Assembly (NCBI GenBank): GCA_944548615.1
Contig: OX155951.1
Span: 38,560,995-38,624,994 of the forward strand
Source of the DNA: Micropterix aruncella
Lineage: Eukaryota > Arthropoda > Insecta > Lepidoptera > Micropterigidae
Reading direction: 5' to 3'
DNA: 64,000 nucleotides
In this document: positions 20,481 to 31,574 of the stretch, in pieces
How positions within the stretch are numbered: the first letter of the stretch is position 1
Layout of the letters: the number at the start of each line of letters is the position of its first letter
Made by a program: the position numbers and the translations under genes
The notes under the pieces: generated by a model
The model's input: only the letters and a program-made list of their open reading frames with translations
The model's database searches: none
What the model was told of the DNA's origin: nothing

Positions 20481-22142
20481 ATGTTATTGTTTAAGAACCT
20501 TATAATATGTGTATATAATACATCAATATTCCCCACAATCGATTCGATTCTCTTCGTTTTTCCCCAACATGCTATTTCAAAAATGTACATTTTTGCCATA
20601 GTATTTCCTATTTCCATCATCAATATTTCCTATTCGATTTTGCCATACTTTTCTTATGGGTACAACGCACGTTTCCTCATACTCACTTTAAAAGGAAGAA
20701 AAATGGTACATTCATCGTTCTTCCCCTGTTGTCCTCAAATACAAATGGAGGTGCGATGGAATTTACTGACCGGAATCGGACCCATCATAATACTATTAAA
20801 ACACTTGGGTGTGAGCGATGGTCTCCGGACTAGTCCGGACTAACGAACGGCTGTGGTAGATTTAGGACACCTGTCTTTCCACATATTAGCCTTCACCTTA
20901 CGACCCATTCACTGCTCCTTCAAGGCAATAGAATTTGAGATGCGAAAATTGCAGTTTTAGACATCTTTTTCTAGGAAGGATTTGTTTATTTTTTCATAGG
21001 AGACCAACCTTTTCAAAGATCTGAAACTGAGATTTGGCTGGCGGGCCACGAATGTTAACTTCCACCGCGTGAAGCCGTTCAGGGCGGCGTTATTTGCGAG
21101 AACACGCGTTCTTTTGGGATATTTGATTCCCATGGAACAGTTAATTCTACGGATGGCTGTACATCCGAAACTTTCAGGGAATTTATACTGCTGAGAGACC
21201 GAATCAACCTCCAGAAATGTGAAACTTTCTGAAGTTTTGTAGTGGATTTTTTAGGGTATAGAGCCATCACGCAAAAACTGTGTTAGGTGTTTGGAGGGTA
21301 CTGTTAGACCATTATAGAAACAATTAAAAAAACGAATCCTGACAAAAATCTACGATTCCGGGTTTGAGTGTCACTTGTTTTTTGTAAGAAAAAGAGAAAT
21401 TGACAATAAAATATTACAAATTATAAACAAACATAAATGTTACTTATTAGTATAAGAGTTCGAAACATGGAAATCGATTTCCGACCTTTAGGAATCGGTT
21501 TTTCCTTACTAGTCGCGATTACAGAGCATGTAGTACTAGAAAATAAGACCTTTCATAAGGGGTTGATTGCTATGTATGAGATGGATTTTGGTTTGAGCTT
21601 ATTGGCCAATTCAAAACAGTACAAAGAACACTTTTTGAAGTAAAGTGAAAAATCGATTTCCCAGTACTAAAATAGCCGGTGACAGTAAAACCAATCACAA
21701 GTTTCTGATTCTATAATTGCATCTGAACCCAGGTATACGCATTTTCGGGACCTTGACGTAAGTAAAAAAAAAGCGACGATGCCTTCGTCCGGATTTGTCA
21801 TGTGCCCATCGATGCGACTGATCAGGTAATTCCGTCGGCGCGGCGCTGAACGGCCCGACTGACTCTGGCTGCCTGACTGACTGTCTCGCTGGCACGACTT
21901 GGACAGGTAGGTGCGCGCATTCTGTTACCCAGCGTTGCCGGTCAGGATTTTTGATTTGTCGCTGTCAAATGCTTCATACATTTCAATCGCTTAATATACA
22001 AGGCGGTAACGTTTACAAAGTCTACAATGGAACGGCGGATATGAAAGCTTAGAGAGAGAAGGGTCCTTTTAAACATTCAAGCGTCTTTTTTGTGCTCTAT
22101 TTTGGGCAAGAATCAAAATAAATCAAAAGTATTTAAAACAAC
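20481..22142. other. No recognised gene or repeat
   Basis: AT-rich with a slightly GC-richer patch at 20990-21130 and another at 21770-21940. Open frames of 60-120 codons show no domain. A self-complementary ctccggactagtccggac lies near 20823-20840. I can assign nothing else here. Confidence 0.4.
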
Positions 22143-22640
22143 AGGATGCTTCAGTGGCAACCTTCCGGCTCCATCTTTATGAGTACTTTCCATCAGGAGT
22201 GTTGGAAAGTACTCAAGACAATAAAACAAACGAGCTTAAACTCGACTATCTTAGCATTTTCTATCAGGGTGTTCTCGTGACAATCTTCCGGCTCCATCTT
22301 CAGACCCTCGTTATCATGTTTAATGGAAAGTACCTACTCATGACAACAAAACAAACGAGCTCAAACTCGACTATCTTAGCACTTACCTTCAGAGAGTTCC
22401 AGCGGCATTCTTCCGACTCCATCTTCAGACCCTCGTCATCATGTGTAATGGAAAGTACCTACTCATGATAACAAAATATATTAGCTCAAATTTACTTGCC
22501 CTACCATTTGCTATCAGGGAGTTTCAGTCCCTACATCCCGTCTCCATCATCAAATTATCTCGATGGTACCATAATATTGCATTGTCACCGAGGTTACATA
22601 AGTATGCCAATTTTCAGCTCAATCGGATACCAGAAAGTGG
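22143..22640 (+). repeat. Tandem array, four units of about 124 bp
   Basis: The core cttccggctccatcttcaga recurs at 22162, 22285 and 22410 and, degraded, near 22534, giving periods of 123, 125 and 124. Each unit also carries ggaaagtacctactcatgac and acaaacgagctcaaactcga. An apparent 104-residue ORF over the array is a by-product of the repeat. The reverse complement of the core (gatgatggagtcggaagat) heads a second array at 49.76 kb. Confidence 0.85.
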
Positions 22641-22899
22641 TTGAAAAATGGTTTGCAAATTTTGAAGCGGACATCTTACATACTAACATTACAATATGTT
22701 AAAATAAACCTTGTAAACAGCAATTCTCTTGTTTTGAGATAAATAATAGCAGCGAATGACTTTCCACACTTTTTCTCGGGTGATTTTCTCCACACTTACG
22801 TAGTCTTCTTTTAATCAGTTTTCACTAAGACCTCAGCTGATATAGCACAGATGAATAGGTGTTTCGAAATCGTATAAAATTTAAATATGGTTGCATTAT
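22641..22899. other. Unassigned AT-rich spacer
   Basis: No gene or repeat recognised between the tandem array and the GC-rich segment. Confidence 0.5.
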
Positions 22900-23180
22900 C
22901 TGCGATATAGCGTGAACCCGCTATTTAGGCGGGAAATTTCTCCGCTTGATTCGGATGAATTATCGCGAGCAGCAGCGCTGTTGTCGGCGTCCATGTTGTA
23001 AGGCGGAAGCGCTTAGCAGTGTCACGCGCAATGTCGCTAACATAAGAACGAATGGGTGCAATGACTGCGTGCAAATTGTTCCTTATAATGAAGTGAGGCG
23101 GCGCTGCGGACGTTATCGTACTGGCGGAGGGAAATTGGAGTGAGTCAGGGGCTGTTTATCGCTGGAGTAACGGCCATGGC
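22900..23180. promoter_or_regulatory. GC-rich low-copy segment
   Basis: CpG-rich (for example cgcgagcagcagcgctgttg and ggcggcgctgcggacg) and unique in the window. A donor-like GGA|GTGAGT lies near 23140 at the end of a 65-codon open frame with many Arg and Cys, but no matching acceptor or homology is evident. Candidate regulatory or exonic DNA; inference only. Confidence 0.2.
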
Positions 23181-23234
23181 TCAAATTGAAGAACATCTCT
23201 CAAGATAGGTACTAGCTATTTTAGGTATCTCTGT

Positions 23235-23273
23235 TATACTAGGTACCTATACTAGGTAGCTATACTAGGTAAC
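23235..23273 (+). repeat. 13-bp tandem repeat, three units
   Basis: tatactaggtacc, tatactaggtagc and tatactaggtaac follow one another directly. Only the twelfth base differs. Confidence 0.9.
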
Positions 23274-23366
23274 TCTCTCAAGATAGGCGGCGTTTGTCTA
23301 CAAAATCATCGGCGGCGGCAGCGTTTCGGCGTATATCCGACGTGGAGTCACTTTTGAGTAGTGAAT

Positions 23367-23665
23367 GGGCTCGATTGCGTTTCTTCGTGAACTAAAATCG
23401 GAAATTAGTCCGTGTGAACGAGACAGGGCAATACGCTAGAGCGGAGTGTGAGATGACCGGTTGTCACTTTTTCGCATTAAAACTGCCCGCCAAGGTCAAA
23501 TCTTACACCGCAGGAAATATGCTCCAATTTATTCGGACGAGTATAAGTTCGGCAGGTAGTATTTATCGACCATCGCTCGTTTCATATTCCGCTCTAACGT
23601 ATTGCTCTGTCTCGTTCACTTGGACTAATTTTAGTTTTAGTTCACAAAGAAACGCAATTGGGCCC
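23367..23665 (+). mobile_element. MITE family 'GGGC', copy B (299 bp)
   Basis: Ends GGGCTCGATTGCGTTTCTTC and, on the right, AAACGCAATTGGGCCC. AAT flanks both sides (23364-23366 and 23666-23668). The apparent ORF across it (MTGCHFFALK and onward) is shared with copy C only because the DNA is shared; it has no transposase motif. The orientation is opposite to copies A and C. Confidence 0.85.
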
Positions 23666-23712
23666 AATATCAATGAAAACGGAAATCCAACATTGCATCA
23701 CCATTGAGGGGT

Positions 23713-24525
23713 GTAAATTACAACGGGCGAACCTGCCTTCTAGGGAGTTATAACGACCTGTATCCCATGGATTGACTATAATGACTTGTTGGACAACACG
23801 ATCCATAGTCGAACTACGTCAACAGCTCGTAAGACCCGATGCCTTATAGTGAGGCACTGGGAAATGCCACCCAGCGATCTTCTTCGCGCCGTTATGACGG
23901 CGTCATATCATCTGTCTCCCATGGAGTCATTGTAATGAACTAATGGACAATACGATCCACAGTCAAGCTTCGCCAACAGCCCGTGAGAGTCCAACGCCTT
24001 ACACTGAGAAGTACCACCCAGCGGGCTTCTTTACGCCCTTACTACCAGATTTGGACGGTTTTCTCAATCTCCCAGCTTGGTCACAGATTCGAGGTCGCTT
24101 GCACGGCCTGTGCCTAACGTTAGCGGTAGAGTTCGAATTTGTCCGTGCCCTTGGCTCGTTAATATCTTACGGGATTAAGTGGCCAACGGATCGTTTCTCA
24201 AGATAGATGACATCCGTTTGACAACTACCCGCGCTAAACGTACGTTTACAGGCTCCCCCGGTTATTCGGAGGAGTGTACAGTCGATTGGCTAATGCCGCA
24301 CGGTGAGCATAGGCCCAATTTCACCCAAGATATCCTCCATAATCGGAACCTCCGATCTAAACTGTCAACGGTTGCAGGTTACAGGAGGCCCTTTCTTCCA
24401 GGTTATGTTCCTATTCAAGGAGGCTTCTGGATGGGAGCTGAACCGTGAGTTGAGCCGACCTAAAAAATACAGACTGGCCATCAGGCCCAAGCTGCACGGA
24501 ACCATTTGGAACCTCAAGAGTCAGT
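23713..24525 (+). repeat. GC-rich interspersed repeat, copy 2
   Basis: About 810 bp starting near tacaacgggcgaacctgcc and ending near aagctgcacggaaccatttg. It includes an internal imperfect duplication: ggacaacacgatccatagtc near 23792 and ggacaatacgatccacagtc near 23944. Copies lie at 160-965 (minus) and 50155-51235. Short open frames are not conserved between copies. Confidence 0.6.
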
Positions 24526-24588
24526 TAATTTATTGAAATGAAATTATAATTGAATCTCTACTCTCCTATTTTTGTCCAAGAGAAACGC

Positions 24589-25840
24589 TGGTCAGATCCG
24601 ATCAGACCTCTCGCTGAATGACCGGAACGACCATTATTTCATCTCCGCTCGTTGCGGAGAGGGCGTGAGACTCCTTTGATTAATAATTAGTGGACTGTAC
24701 AATTACTCACGCCTTTGTTCTTCTTCGATATCCTGAGTCGAAACTGCGATTTCCCCTGGAGATGAGGATGATGGTGATTAGGAGAGCAGGTGATTGACGA
24801 AACCTTGCACTGAATTTTAATGTCTTTATTTGATTCAAGGTACACGTACACATCAATCTCGATACACGACTGAACACATTTCCAACATTATTGCCCGGAG
24901 TTAATATGAAAGTCTATTTTATACGAGCTAAGACAGTTTTCTTACCGGCCACCTATTTGCGGCGCTCTCAATATATTACTGACTGACTGACGAGTTCAGC
25001 GTCAAAAAACAGCTGACCAACTCGTCTATGCCCCTTGGTCCGGGATTGGCTATACTCGGCACCGGCTAGCAACAAAAAAATACATACCACGCCCCTTCGA
25101 AGACACGAGGGCGTGTGAAACTTAGGCTTAAATGTGTTTTCAGAAAATCTTAATATTTCAAATTCAAACATAATATGCTAGGTCATAACGACTGTCTAAA
25201 TAACTATAAAGATAATATCAGCTACATCTAACGAGCGAGAAACGTTTTAATTTAAATTGTACATGCAAGTTTTAATACATAGACTTATTCTAGCGTTAAT
25301 TTTATTTATAAAATAATATGTCATATGGAGGGTCCGTCGCTTTCTCAAGTACTCGAGTGGGAGACACAATACCTTTATAGCGCTTCAATCGCATATTTTG
25401 GTTTTTGATTATGGCCCTTTTAAAGACCACCCCAGAGCACCTACCCCTCCGCTGCCGTCAATAATTTACGGCCCTTGTTTCTAGACGGACCTTTTTTTTT
25501 CCTTTTTCCAGGCGGACGAGACAGTTTACCAGCTGATGTATGGCTTCCTTGGTCTATTGTTATTATGCCACTGTTAGACCCTCGGCCGTCGTAATTTCTG
25601 AACCCTCATCCCTTTCTCAGAACCCCGGCCTTGCCCCATTCGAGTATGTAATATATTAACCATATTTTAATCTCGGGGTGGCCTCCACGCCGTTTGAAGT
25701 TTCTTTATTGGACGAATTATCTGGTATTTATTTAAAATCTGTAAAATTTATTTATAGCACGACTGGCTTCTGACAGGTTAACCTATTTTTAACTTTATTT
25801 TTAATATCTAACTAATCGAGGAGTTTACGTAAATCATCCA
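24589..25840 (-). repeat. 3' LTR of the BEL/Pao element
   Basis: On the plus strand it starts tggtcagatccgatcagacc and ends acgtaaatcatcca. It matches 31575-32828 except T versus C near 25771/32759 and a T run of 9 versus 11 near 25492-25500. A 67-codon open frame inside (24968-25171 minus) is duplicated in the other LTR and is not considered a gene. Confidence 0.95.
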
Positions 25841-25854
25841 TTTTCCCCCCTTTT
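25841..25854 (-). other. Polypurine tract
   Basis: Reads AAAAGGGGGGAAAA on the minus strand and directly abuts the 3' LTR, where second-strand priming takes place. Confidence 0.85.
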
Positions 25855-25957
25855 GGCATCTTTGTTTGTCGATTCGATGCCAAAAGCTCCTTAAGATTAT
25901 TTACATTACTATAAGTTGTTTTCCTTACTTATTCAATAATAACCTAATTTTATGTTC

Positions 25958-28900
25958 TTATTTCTGCACTTCCGTGGTCAGCCTAACTAATTTACCTATT
26001 GTTCTACGATAAATCTTGCCTCCTGCCCTGACATCTACTCTCCTTACGACTTTCTGCTTGTCCGGGTAAATCGCCTCAATTCGTCCCCGAGTCCATTTAC
26101 CCCGCTCCATGGAGGGATCCAGCAATAGTACTAGGTCTCCGACCTCCAGAGATTTTTGCGGGACCTTCCACTTAGGTCGTTGCACCATCGTAGGTAATAC
26201 CTCGCGCTTCCACCGGTGCCAAAATGAATCTGCCATCGCTTGTGTCTGTACCCATTGCCTCCTGCTGTTTACCTTATCGACCTCATATTCCCCCATGGCT
26301 GAAGTTCCCCCTGCATGTCCTAGTAGCAAGTGATTAGGAGTTAGGGGCGCCTCGTCTCGACTATCATCGGTGACGTGTGAGATCGGTCTCATATTCAGAA
26401 TTAACTCCACCTCGGCTAGTAAAGTTCTCAGAACCTCCTCCGGTGGAGCTCTCTCCTTTAACACGGCTTCTAAAGCCCTCTTGGTCGATTTAATCATTGA
26501 TTCCCAACCGCCTCCATGACTCGGTGAAACAGGCGGGATGAACTTCCACGTAATTTGTTCATTACTGAGGCGATCTCGAATTTCTTCGTTATTGATTTCG
26601 GAAACCGCTTTTTTCAATTCAACGCTCGCTTTCTTAAAACTCGCGCCATTGTCTGACATAATGATTTGCGGTTTACCGCGCCTAGCTATGAATCTACGTA
26701 TTGCTTGCATAGCCGAGTTTGTGGACAGGTCGTGTGCCAATTCTATGTGAGACGCGCGGCTACTTAAACAAGAGAATAATAAACCATAGCGCTTTTCAGG
26801 CCTCCTGCGCACCGTGACATACATAGGACCCCAAAAATCAACGCCAACCGACGCGAAACACCTAGAATGTGCATTGATACGTTCAGCTGGTAGCTGACCC
26901 ATTATCGCGGTCATTGGTTTAGATTTTCGCATAGTGCAAGGTACGCATTGAAATATAAGTTTTTTTATCGTGGCTCGCGCGCTTATTAACCAGAATCTCT
27001 GACGTAGGACAGAAAGTACTAGCTCTATTCCGCCGTGCGCAGTCTCTTCGTGCGTTCTTTCAATCAATAATTGAGTATATAAATCTCGGCCGTCGAGTAC
27101 CATAGGGTGTTTGGTATCGTACGATACCCCGGGAGCGTTATCAATTCTCCCGCTGATTCGAATTATACCCCGTTGGTCGACATGCAAATTGAGACCGTGC
27201 AGCCTGCTATCTTTCGACAAGATCCTTTCCTTTTTTATCATATCAATTTCCCTGTTAAAACACCTCACTTGAGATTCTTTTATGAGAGCGAGTTCAGCGC
27301 GGCCGATATCTAGCCCGTCCAAACCGCCCAGTTCCGCCTCTTTCTTATGTTTTTGACAAAATTTCATTACATAGGCCATCGTACGTACGATTCTACGATG
27401 TTGTGAGAATCTACCCACGTTTATAAGGCTAGTCGGTTCGGTTCTCAGCGCGAGGACGGCTATTGGTTTAAACTCTAACGCTTTCTTTTCACTTTCGTTT
27501 GGCTGTGGCGGTATTTCAGCTGGCCACTGGTCCCGCCGGCCGCGTAAAAAATTTGGCCCGTTCAGCCAACGGCTGTTCGAAGACATATCGATTGTTGTTA
27601 CGACGCGAGTCGCGTCATCTGCCGCATTGCTTTTCCCATCGAGCCATCGCCATTCAGATGGTTGCGTTAAATCGTCCAGGGCCCCTAGTCGATTTGCCAC
27701 AAACTGTTGATGGTTTTCACTCTGAGATCTTATCCACCACAAGACGTTAGTGGCATCTGTCCACAGGATCTTTTCATGAATACCTATAGCTTGTTCCTTT
27801 ATAATTTTGTCTGCTAGCTGCGCCCCCAATAGCGCCGCAGTCAGCTCCATTCTAGGTATAGTCAGTCCCTTTAGCGGCCCTACTCGAGTTTTACTCGCAA
27901 CGAATGACACGATTATTTCTCCGTTTCCTCGCTCAATTCGTAAATAAGCGACGCCACACATAGCTTGTTTTGACGCATCACAAAACACGTGTAATTCTCT
28001 TTTTTCGGTAGGATCGCGGGTTGTACCCAGATGCCTCGGGATCCGCACATTTTGAGCCATTTGCAGTGTTTTCAGCCAGTCTCTCCAGCTATGGAGTACT
28101 TCTGGTGGAACCGGTTGGTCCCAGGTCACGCCACTCGCCCATATTGACTGCATTATGACCTTTGCCCTCAAAGTTATGGGGCTCAGCAAACCTAAAGGGT
28201 CCCATAATGACATAATGAGCCTTAACGCCTCTCTCTTAGTGGGAACCCCGATTCCTGTCTTTAAATTATCGCCCAGTTTTTCCATACGAAGGTTAAAAGC
28301 CAGCTCATCGGTCGCCGGCATCCACACTAAACCAAGTAAACGCTGAGCACCAAGTTCGTTTTTCTCTAGCGCAATCGTCTTGTTGCCGCATTCTTCCCGC
28401 TGCAAAACATCCAGTACTTCGGGATCATTGCTCGCCCAGCCGGTCAATTTAAAGTTACCTTGCTCATTGATCCAATTAATATCTTTGATTAATTTCCGTG
28501 CCTCTGTCGCCGTTTCTGCTCCATGAATAAGGTCGTCCATATAAAAATTATTAATTATAGCTGCTGCAGCCTCCGGATATTGATCTCGGTATCTCTCTGC
28601 GTTTTTAATACGCACAAATTGGGCTGAGGCGGGGGAGGAACGAGACCCGAATATTAGGGTTCTCATCCGAAAGGTTATGGGTTCGATGTCTTTACGGTTA
28701 CCTCTCCAAAGAAATAGTTGTCGGTAGCTATCGTCTTCCTTTATCCGTATCCGTAAAAACATATCGGCGATGTCTGCGGTAAACCCGATCGCGTGTTCGC
28801 GAAACCTGCCTATTATTCCTACTATATTATTGAAATAATCCGGGCCGGGCAGTAGTTGTGTATTTAAGGACACCCCGTGCACTCGTGCAGCGGCGTCGTG

Positions 28901-31486
28901 AACAATTCGCACCTTCCCCGGCTTGGCGGCATGGCTCACCCCAAGGTGAGGGAGAAACCAAATATTTTCACGCCCCGTCAAACCGTCCGGAGGTACTTCT
29001 TCGGCGTAGCCCGCCTTTATATATTGACTCATTCTTAGGCAATATGCTTTTTCATATTCCGGGTCTTTTTCCATTTTCTTTTCCACTGAGTTCAACCTCG
29101 CGAGCGCGAGCGGTCTACTATCAGGTAGTCGTCTTCGGTCATCGTTCCATAATAAACCAGTTGTCCAAACACCGTCTTTTAGAGAAGTGGTTGCTTCCAG
29201 TAATTCTTCTGCCCTATTTACGGCCGCCGTTTTCCTTTGTTTAGCGGGCCACATTTGCTCTAGATTAATATTTTCTTCTAGCAAAGCGTTTAGTAACGAA
29301 TCATCGCTGTTTCCATTAATGCAGAAATTATAAACCGTCTCTTTCGGGCTATTAAACGAACTTCCCCCGATCGGTACCCAACCTAACTTTGTTTGTGATA
29401 GGTGTAACTCGTTGTTTATGCGCGAAACATTACGCGAAACCATCAGGTCTCCGCAGTCCGCTCCTAGTAATAATTTAGGTTGCACGCCGATCAGCTGTTT
29501 TGCCTCGTACGCGGCAACGACCGCCCGCCGTGTTCCTTTGCCTGAAAAACACTTTAACGTCGGAAGGTCCAAATTTTTCACGCTATATCCTCTCACCTCA
29601 AAAGGCCGATTACTCAATGCGCCCTTAATTGTAAAGTTTACAGCCTCTGCATCTTGCGTAGTGACTCTCATCCCTTTCATTCCGGCAACTTCTATCGAGC
29701 TTCTCAAACCCCCGATTCCTAATTCTTTTGCTATTTCCTGATCTAATAGCGTGATCGTGGAGCCGCTATCAAGAAGGGCGTATATACTCTTTTCCCCGCA
29801 AGGTCCTATTATTTTAATAGGTAATACTTGTAAAAGTACTCCGTTATAAGCTACGGTATTTGCGACAATATCCCGTTGCCCGTCTGCATTTACCGTACTT
29901 CCGTTGTCGTTCGTCGCCTCTGCGCTGCCCGTCAACAGAAAGTGAAACTTGTTTTTTGGATATTTTTTATACAGCGGGCAATTATGGCGGCTATGCGCGG
30001 TCGCTAGACACTTAAAACATACCCTTGCTTTTTTTGCAGCGTCCCAGCGTTCGGTAAGTGAAAGTGCTTTCAGCCCTTCGCAACGGCTGATATAATGTTC
30101 GCCTTTACAATAAGCACATTTTGGGGAGTTTTTGTTATGAACGTGCATTACGTAATTTTTTCGAGGGACCTCTTTGCCTCTCTTCTCTTGCGGTCTTTCC
30201 TCTCTCCTTCCCGAGTCCCCGGCGCTGATTCCGGCGTCTAGTGCCCTTACCGCCATCTCTTCTAGCCACCTCGCGAATTGAACTAATGCTGGGTCAGATA
30301 ATCCTGATTTGTTTCTATCTCCTACCCAATGTATAACTAAGTTCCTTGGCAACTTTGATACTAATGTCGTAAGCAACTCCGGGTTACACAAATGCTCGGT
30401 TTTATCCAAAGAACGTACTGTCGCCACCAAGTTTTTTACCTGACATGCGAATCTTAAGAGTTCTTCAGCATCTAAACCTTCTCTAAGTTCTCTTATTTTC
30501 CTTATCTCGGCTAAAGTGCGTTGTAATATTACGTTCCCATTACCGAAAAGCAATTCTAATGACTTCATGATTTCTCCTACATTTTGGGGAGCCATCAATA
30601 ATCCTGATACACTGTCGCGAGCCCTACCTTTAAGAGCGGTTTGTAATCTTAATAAATTCTGTTCATCACTTAATTTTAATATCTCTGTTGATTGAAAAAA
30701 TATGGATTTAAACGCTATAAAGTGTAACGGGTCTCCCGAGAAGGTTGGTAATTCTTTATTAAATTGCGGTTTTAATGAAGCGACTGAGATTAAGCGACTT
30801 ACCCTTTCGATAAATTCTTCCCCGGTCTCCGTAGTTGCGCCAGCCTTTGAGCTGGCCGCCCCCCGTTGATCGCTCGACGTCTTCTCAGGTGCGATAAGTG
30901 CGGCGGCTCCCGCCGCCGGACTCACCGCCCTGTCTCGCCTTGCGCCTTCCGCTTGCTCCCGTTCGCCCGCGCGCGCGGCGTCTCCCTCTGCCGCTCCCGC
31001 CGACGCGCGCGCTGCGGCTTCCGACGCTGCGTTTCCTCCCTCTGCCGTAGGCGTATGGTAGTCTGCCCACTGCGTCGTGCGTTCGGCTGCATTTCCGTCT
31101 TCGGCGAGGCTCCTCTCTCTTCCCCATGCGCTACCTCCCTCAGTGCTTCCAAATGCTTCAGATACCACTTCTAGCATTCGCAGCGCGTGCTGGCTATCGG
31201 CTTCTAGCATCTCCATTTCCGCATCGATGTCCGCTTGTCCGACGGCGTGCCGCGCCTCTCGTTTCCTCCTCTCCGCCGCCTCCTGTGACCTCTGCTTTTC
31301 CGATTCTGCGTCGAGGTCAGCCTCTTCCGCCGCGCGCTGAGCTTCTATCTTCTTCTTTTCCGCTGCAACCTTAGCCCGCTGCCGTGTCACTCTTCTCAAT
31401 TCCTCTGAGGCATCTTTTATCTCCTGCATCCTATCGCTCCTTTGGCTGCTTCTCGATGCTGCATGAGATCCGTTTATAGAACTCAT
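25958..31486 (-). CDS. BEL/Pao Gag-Pol polyprotein, intact (1842 aa)
   Basis: One uninterrupted frame from ATG 31486 to a stop at 25958. Residues 20-110 are charged and likely coiled coil, followed by an Ala-rich low-complexity stretch (150-205). Residues about 235-420 are the BEL-type Gag (DUF1759-like). Two zinc knuckles follow, C457-C460-H464-C469 and C490-C493-H498-C503. The aspartic protease has LLDSGST with D573. RT has D905 in FTADIADMF and YMDD at 982-985. RNase H (Pao type) has D1170 in VFCDAS, E1214 in PRMELTAA and D1244 in WTDAT. Integrase shows H1479, H1484, C1514, C1517, then D1550 in GVDFWGP, D1612 in SDNGASF and E1662 in GGGWESM (D-x61-D-x49-E). A DUF5641-like tail (about 1740-1840) ends it. 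The domain order PR-RT-RH-IN and the motifs are diagnostic of BEL/Pao. There is no env and no frameshift between gag and pol. Confidence 0.97.
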   Translation of the reverse strand: MSSINGSHAASRSSQRSDRMQEIKDASEELRRVTRQRAKVAAEKKKIEAQRAAEEADLDAESEKQRSQEAAERRKREARHAVGQADIDAEMEMLEADSQHALRMLEVVSEAFGSTEGGSAWGRERSLAEDGNAAERTTQWADYHTPTAEGGNAASEAAARASAGAAEGDAARAGEREQAEGARRDRAVSPAAGAAALIAPEKTSSDQRGAASSKAGATTETGEEFIERVSRLISVASLKPQFNKELPTFSGDPLHFIAFKSIFFQSTEILKLSDEQNLLRLQTALKGRARDSVSGLLMAPQNVGEIMKSLELLFGNGNVILQRTLAEIRKIRELREGLDAEELLRFACQVKNLVATVRSLDKTEHLCNPELLTTLVSKLPRNLVIHWVGDRNKSGLSDPALVQFARWLEEMAVRALDAGISAGDSGRREERPQEKRGKEVPRKNYVMHVHNKNSPKCAYCKGEHYISRCEGLKALSLTERWDAAKKARVCFKCLATAHSRHNCPLYKKYPKNKFHFLLTGSAEATNDNGSTVNADGQRDIVANTVAYNGVLLQVLPIKIIGPCGEKSIYALLDSGSTITLLDQEIAKELGIGGLRSSIEVAGMKGMRVTTQDAEAVNFTIKGALSNRPFEVRGYSVKNLDLPTLKCFSGKGTRRAVVAAYEAKQLIGVQPKLLLGADCGDLMVSRNVSRINNELHLSQTKLGWVPIGGSSFNSPKETVYNFCINGNSDDSLLNALLEENINLEQMWPAKQRKTAAVNRAEELLEATTSLKDGVWTTGLLWNDDRRRLPDSRPLALARLNSVEKKMEKDPEYEKAYCLRMSQYIKAGYAEEVPPDGLTGRENIWFLPHLGVSHAAKPGKVRIVHDAAARVHGVSLNTQLLPGPDYFNNIVGIIGRFREHAIGFTADIADMFLRIRIKEDDSYRQLFLWRGNRKDIEPITFRMRTLIFGSRSSPASAQFVRIKNAERYRDQYPEAAAAIINNFYMDDLIHGAETATEARKLIKDINWINEQGNFKLTGWASNDPEVLDVLQREECGNKTIALEKNELGAQRLLGLVWMPATDELAFNLRMEKLGDNLKTGIGVPTKREALRLIMSLWDPLGLLSPITLRAKVIMQSIWASGVTWDQPVPPEVLHSWRDWLKTLQMAQNVRIPRHLGTTRDPTEKRELHVFCDASKQAMCGVAYLRIERGNGEIIVSFVASKTRVGPLKGLTIPRMELTAALLGAQLADKIIKEQAIGIHEKILWTDATNVLWWIRSQSENHQQFVANRLGALDDLTQPSEWRWLDGKSNAADDATRVVTTIDMSSNSRWLNGPNFLRGRRDQWPAEIPPQPNESEKKALEFKPIAVLALRTEPTSLINVGRFSQHRRIVRTMAYVMKFCQKHKKEAELGGLDGLDIGRAELALIKESQVRCFNREIDMIKKERILSKDSRLHGLNLHVDQRGIIRISGRIDNAPGVSYDTKHPMVLDGRDLYTQLLIERTHEETAHGGIELVLSVLRQRFWLISARATIKKLIFQCVPCTMRKSKPMTAIMGQLPAERINAHSRCFASVGVDFWGPMYVTVRRRPEKRYGLLFSCLSSRASHIELAHDLSTNSAMQAIRRFIARRGKPQIIMSDNGASFKKASVELKKAVSEINNEEIRDRLSNEQITWKFIPPVSPSHGGGWESMIKSTKRALEAVLKERAPPEEVLRTLLAEVELILNMRPISHVTDDSRDEAPLTPNHLLLGHAGGTSAMGEYEVDKVNSRRQWVQTQAMADSFWHRWKREVLPTMVQRPKWKVPQKSLEVGDLVLLLDPSMERGKWTRGRIEAIYPDKQKVVRRVDVRAGGKIYRRTIGKLVRLTTEVQK

Positions 31487-31552
31487 CTTGGATTTTTTGA
31501 GTAATTTATTTTTTTTTCGAAACAGGATCTATTGTAATATCTCTTCGTCACA
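31487..31552 (-). other. 5' untranslated leader of the BEL/Pao element
   Basis: A short leader between the primer-binding site and the Gag-Pol ATG, with a run of A (T on the plus strand) around 31508-31518. No upstream ATG in a good context is obvious. Confidence 0.6.
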
Positions 31553-31570
31553 TTCGGCTGCGAATGACCA
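31553..31570 (-). other. Candidate primer-binding site
   Basis: On the minus strand TGGTCATTCGCAGCC starts four bases (TAAG) after the 5' LTR. The TGG start fits pairing with a tRNA CCA end, but it does not match the TGG-plus-T-arm pattern of tRNAs I know, so the primer tRNA is unassigned. Confidence 0.5.
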
Positions 31571-31574
31571 CTTA

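Noticed and set aside
22154..22468. 104-codon ORF
   Set aside because: It lies wholly in the 124-bp tandem array and repeats with it.
22143..22640. CRISPR-like array
   Set aside because: Units are about 124 bp with similarity throughout; no short repeat with unique spacers and the DNA is eukaryotic in character.
23414..23707. 97-codon ORF resembling one at 58896-59120
   Set aside because: Similarity is due to the shared MITE sequence; no transposase motifs.
24968..25171. 67-codon ORF duplicated exactly at 31954-32157
   Set aside because: It is LTR sequence; duplication reflects the two LTRs, not a gene family.
30866..31374. Several plus-strand ORFs of 70-100 codons, Arg/Ser-rich
   Set aside because: Antisense shadows of the GC-rich Ala/Glu/Arg-coding Gag N-terminus.
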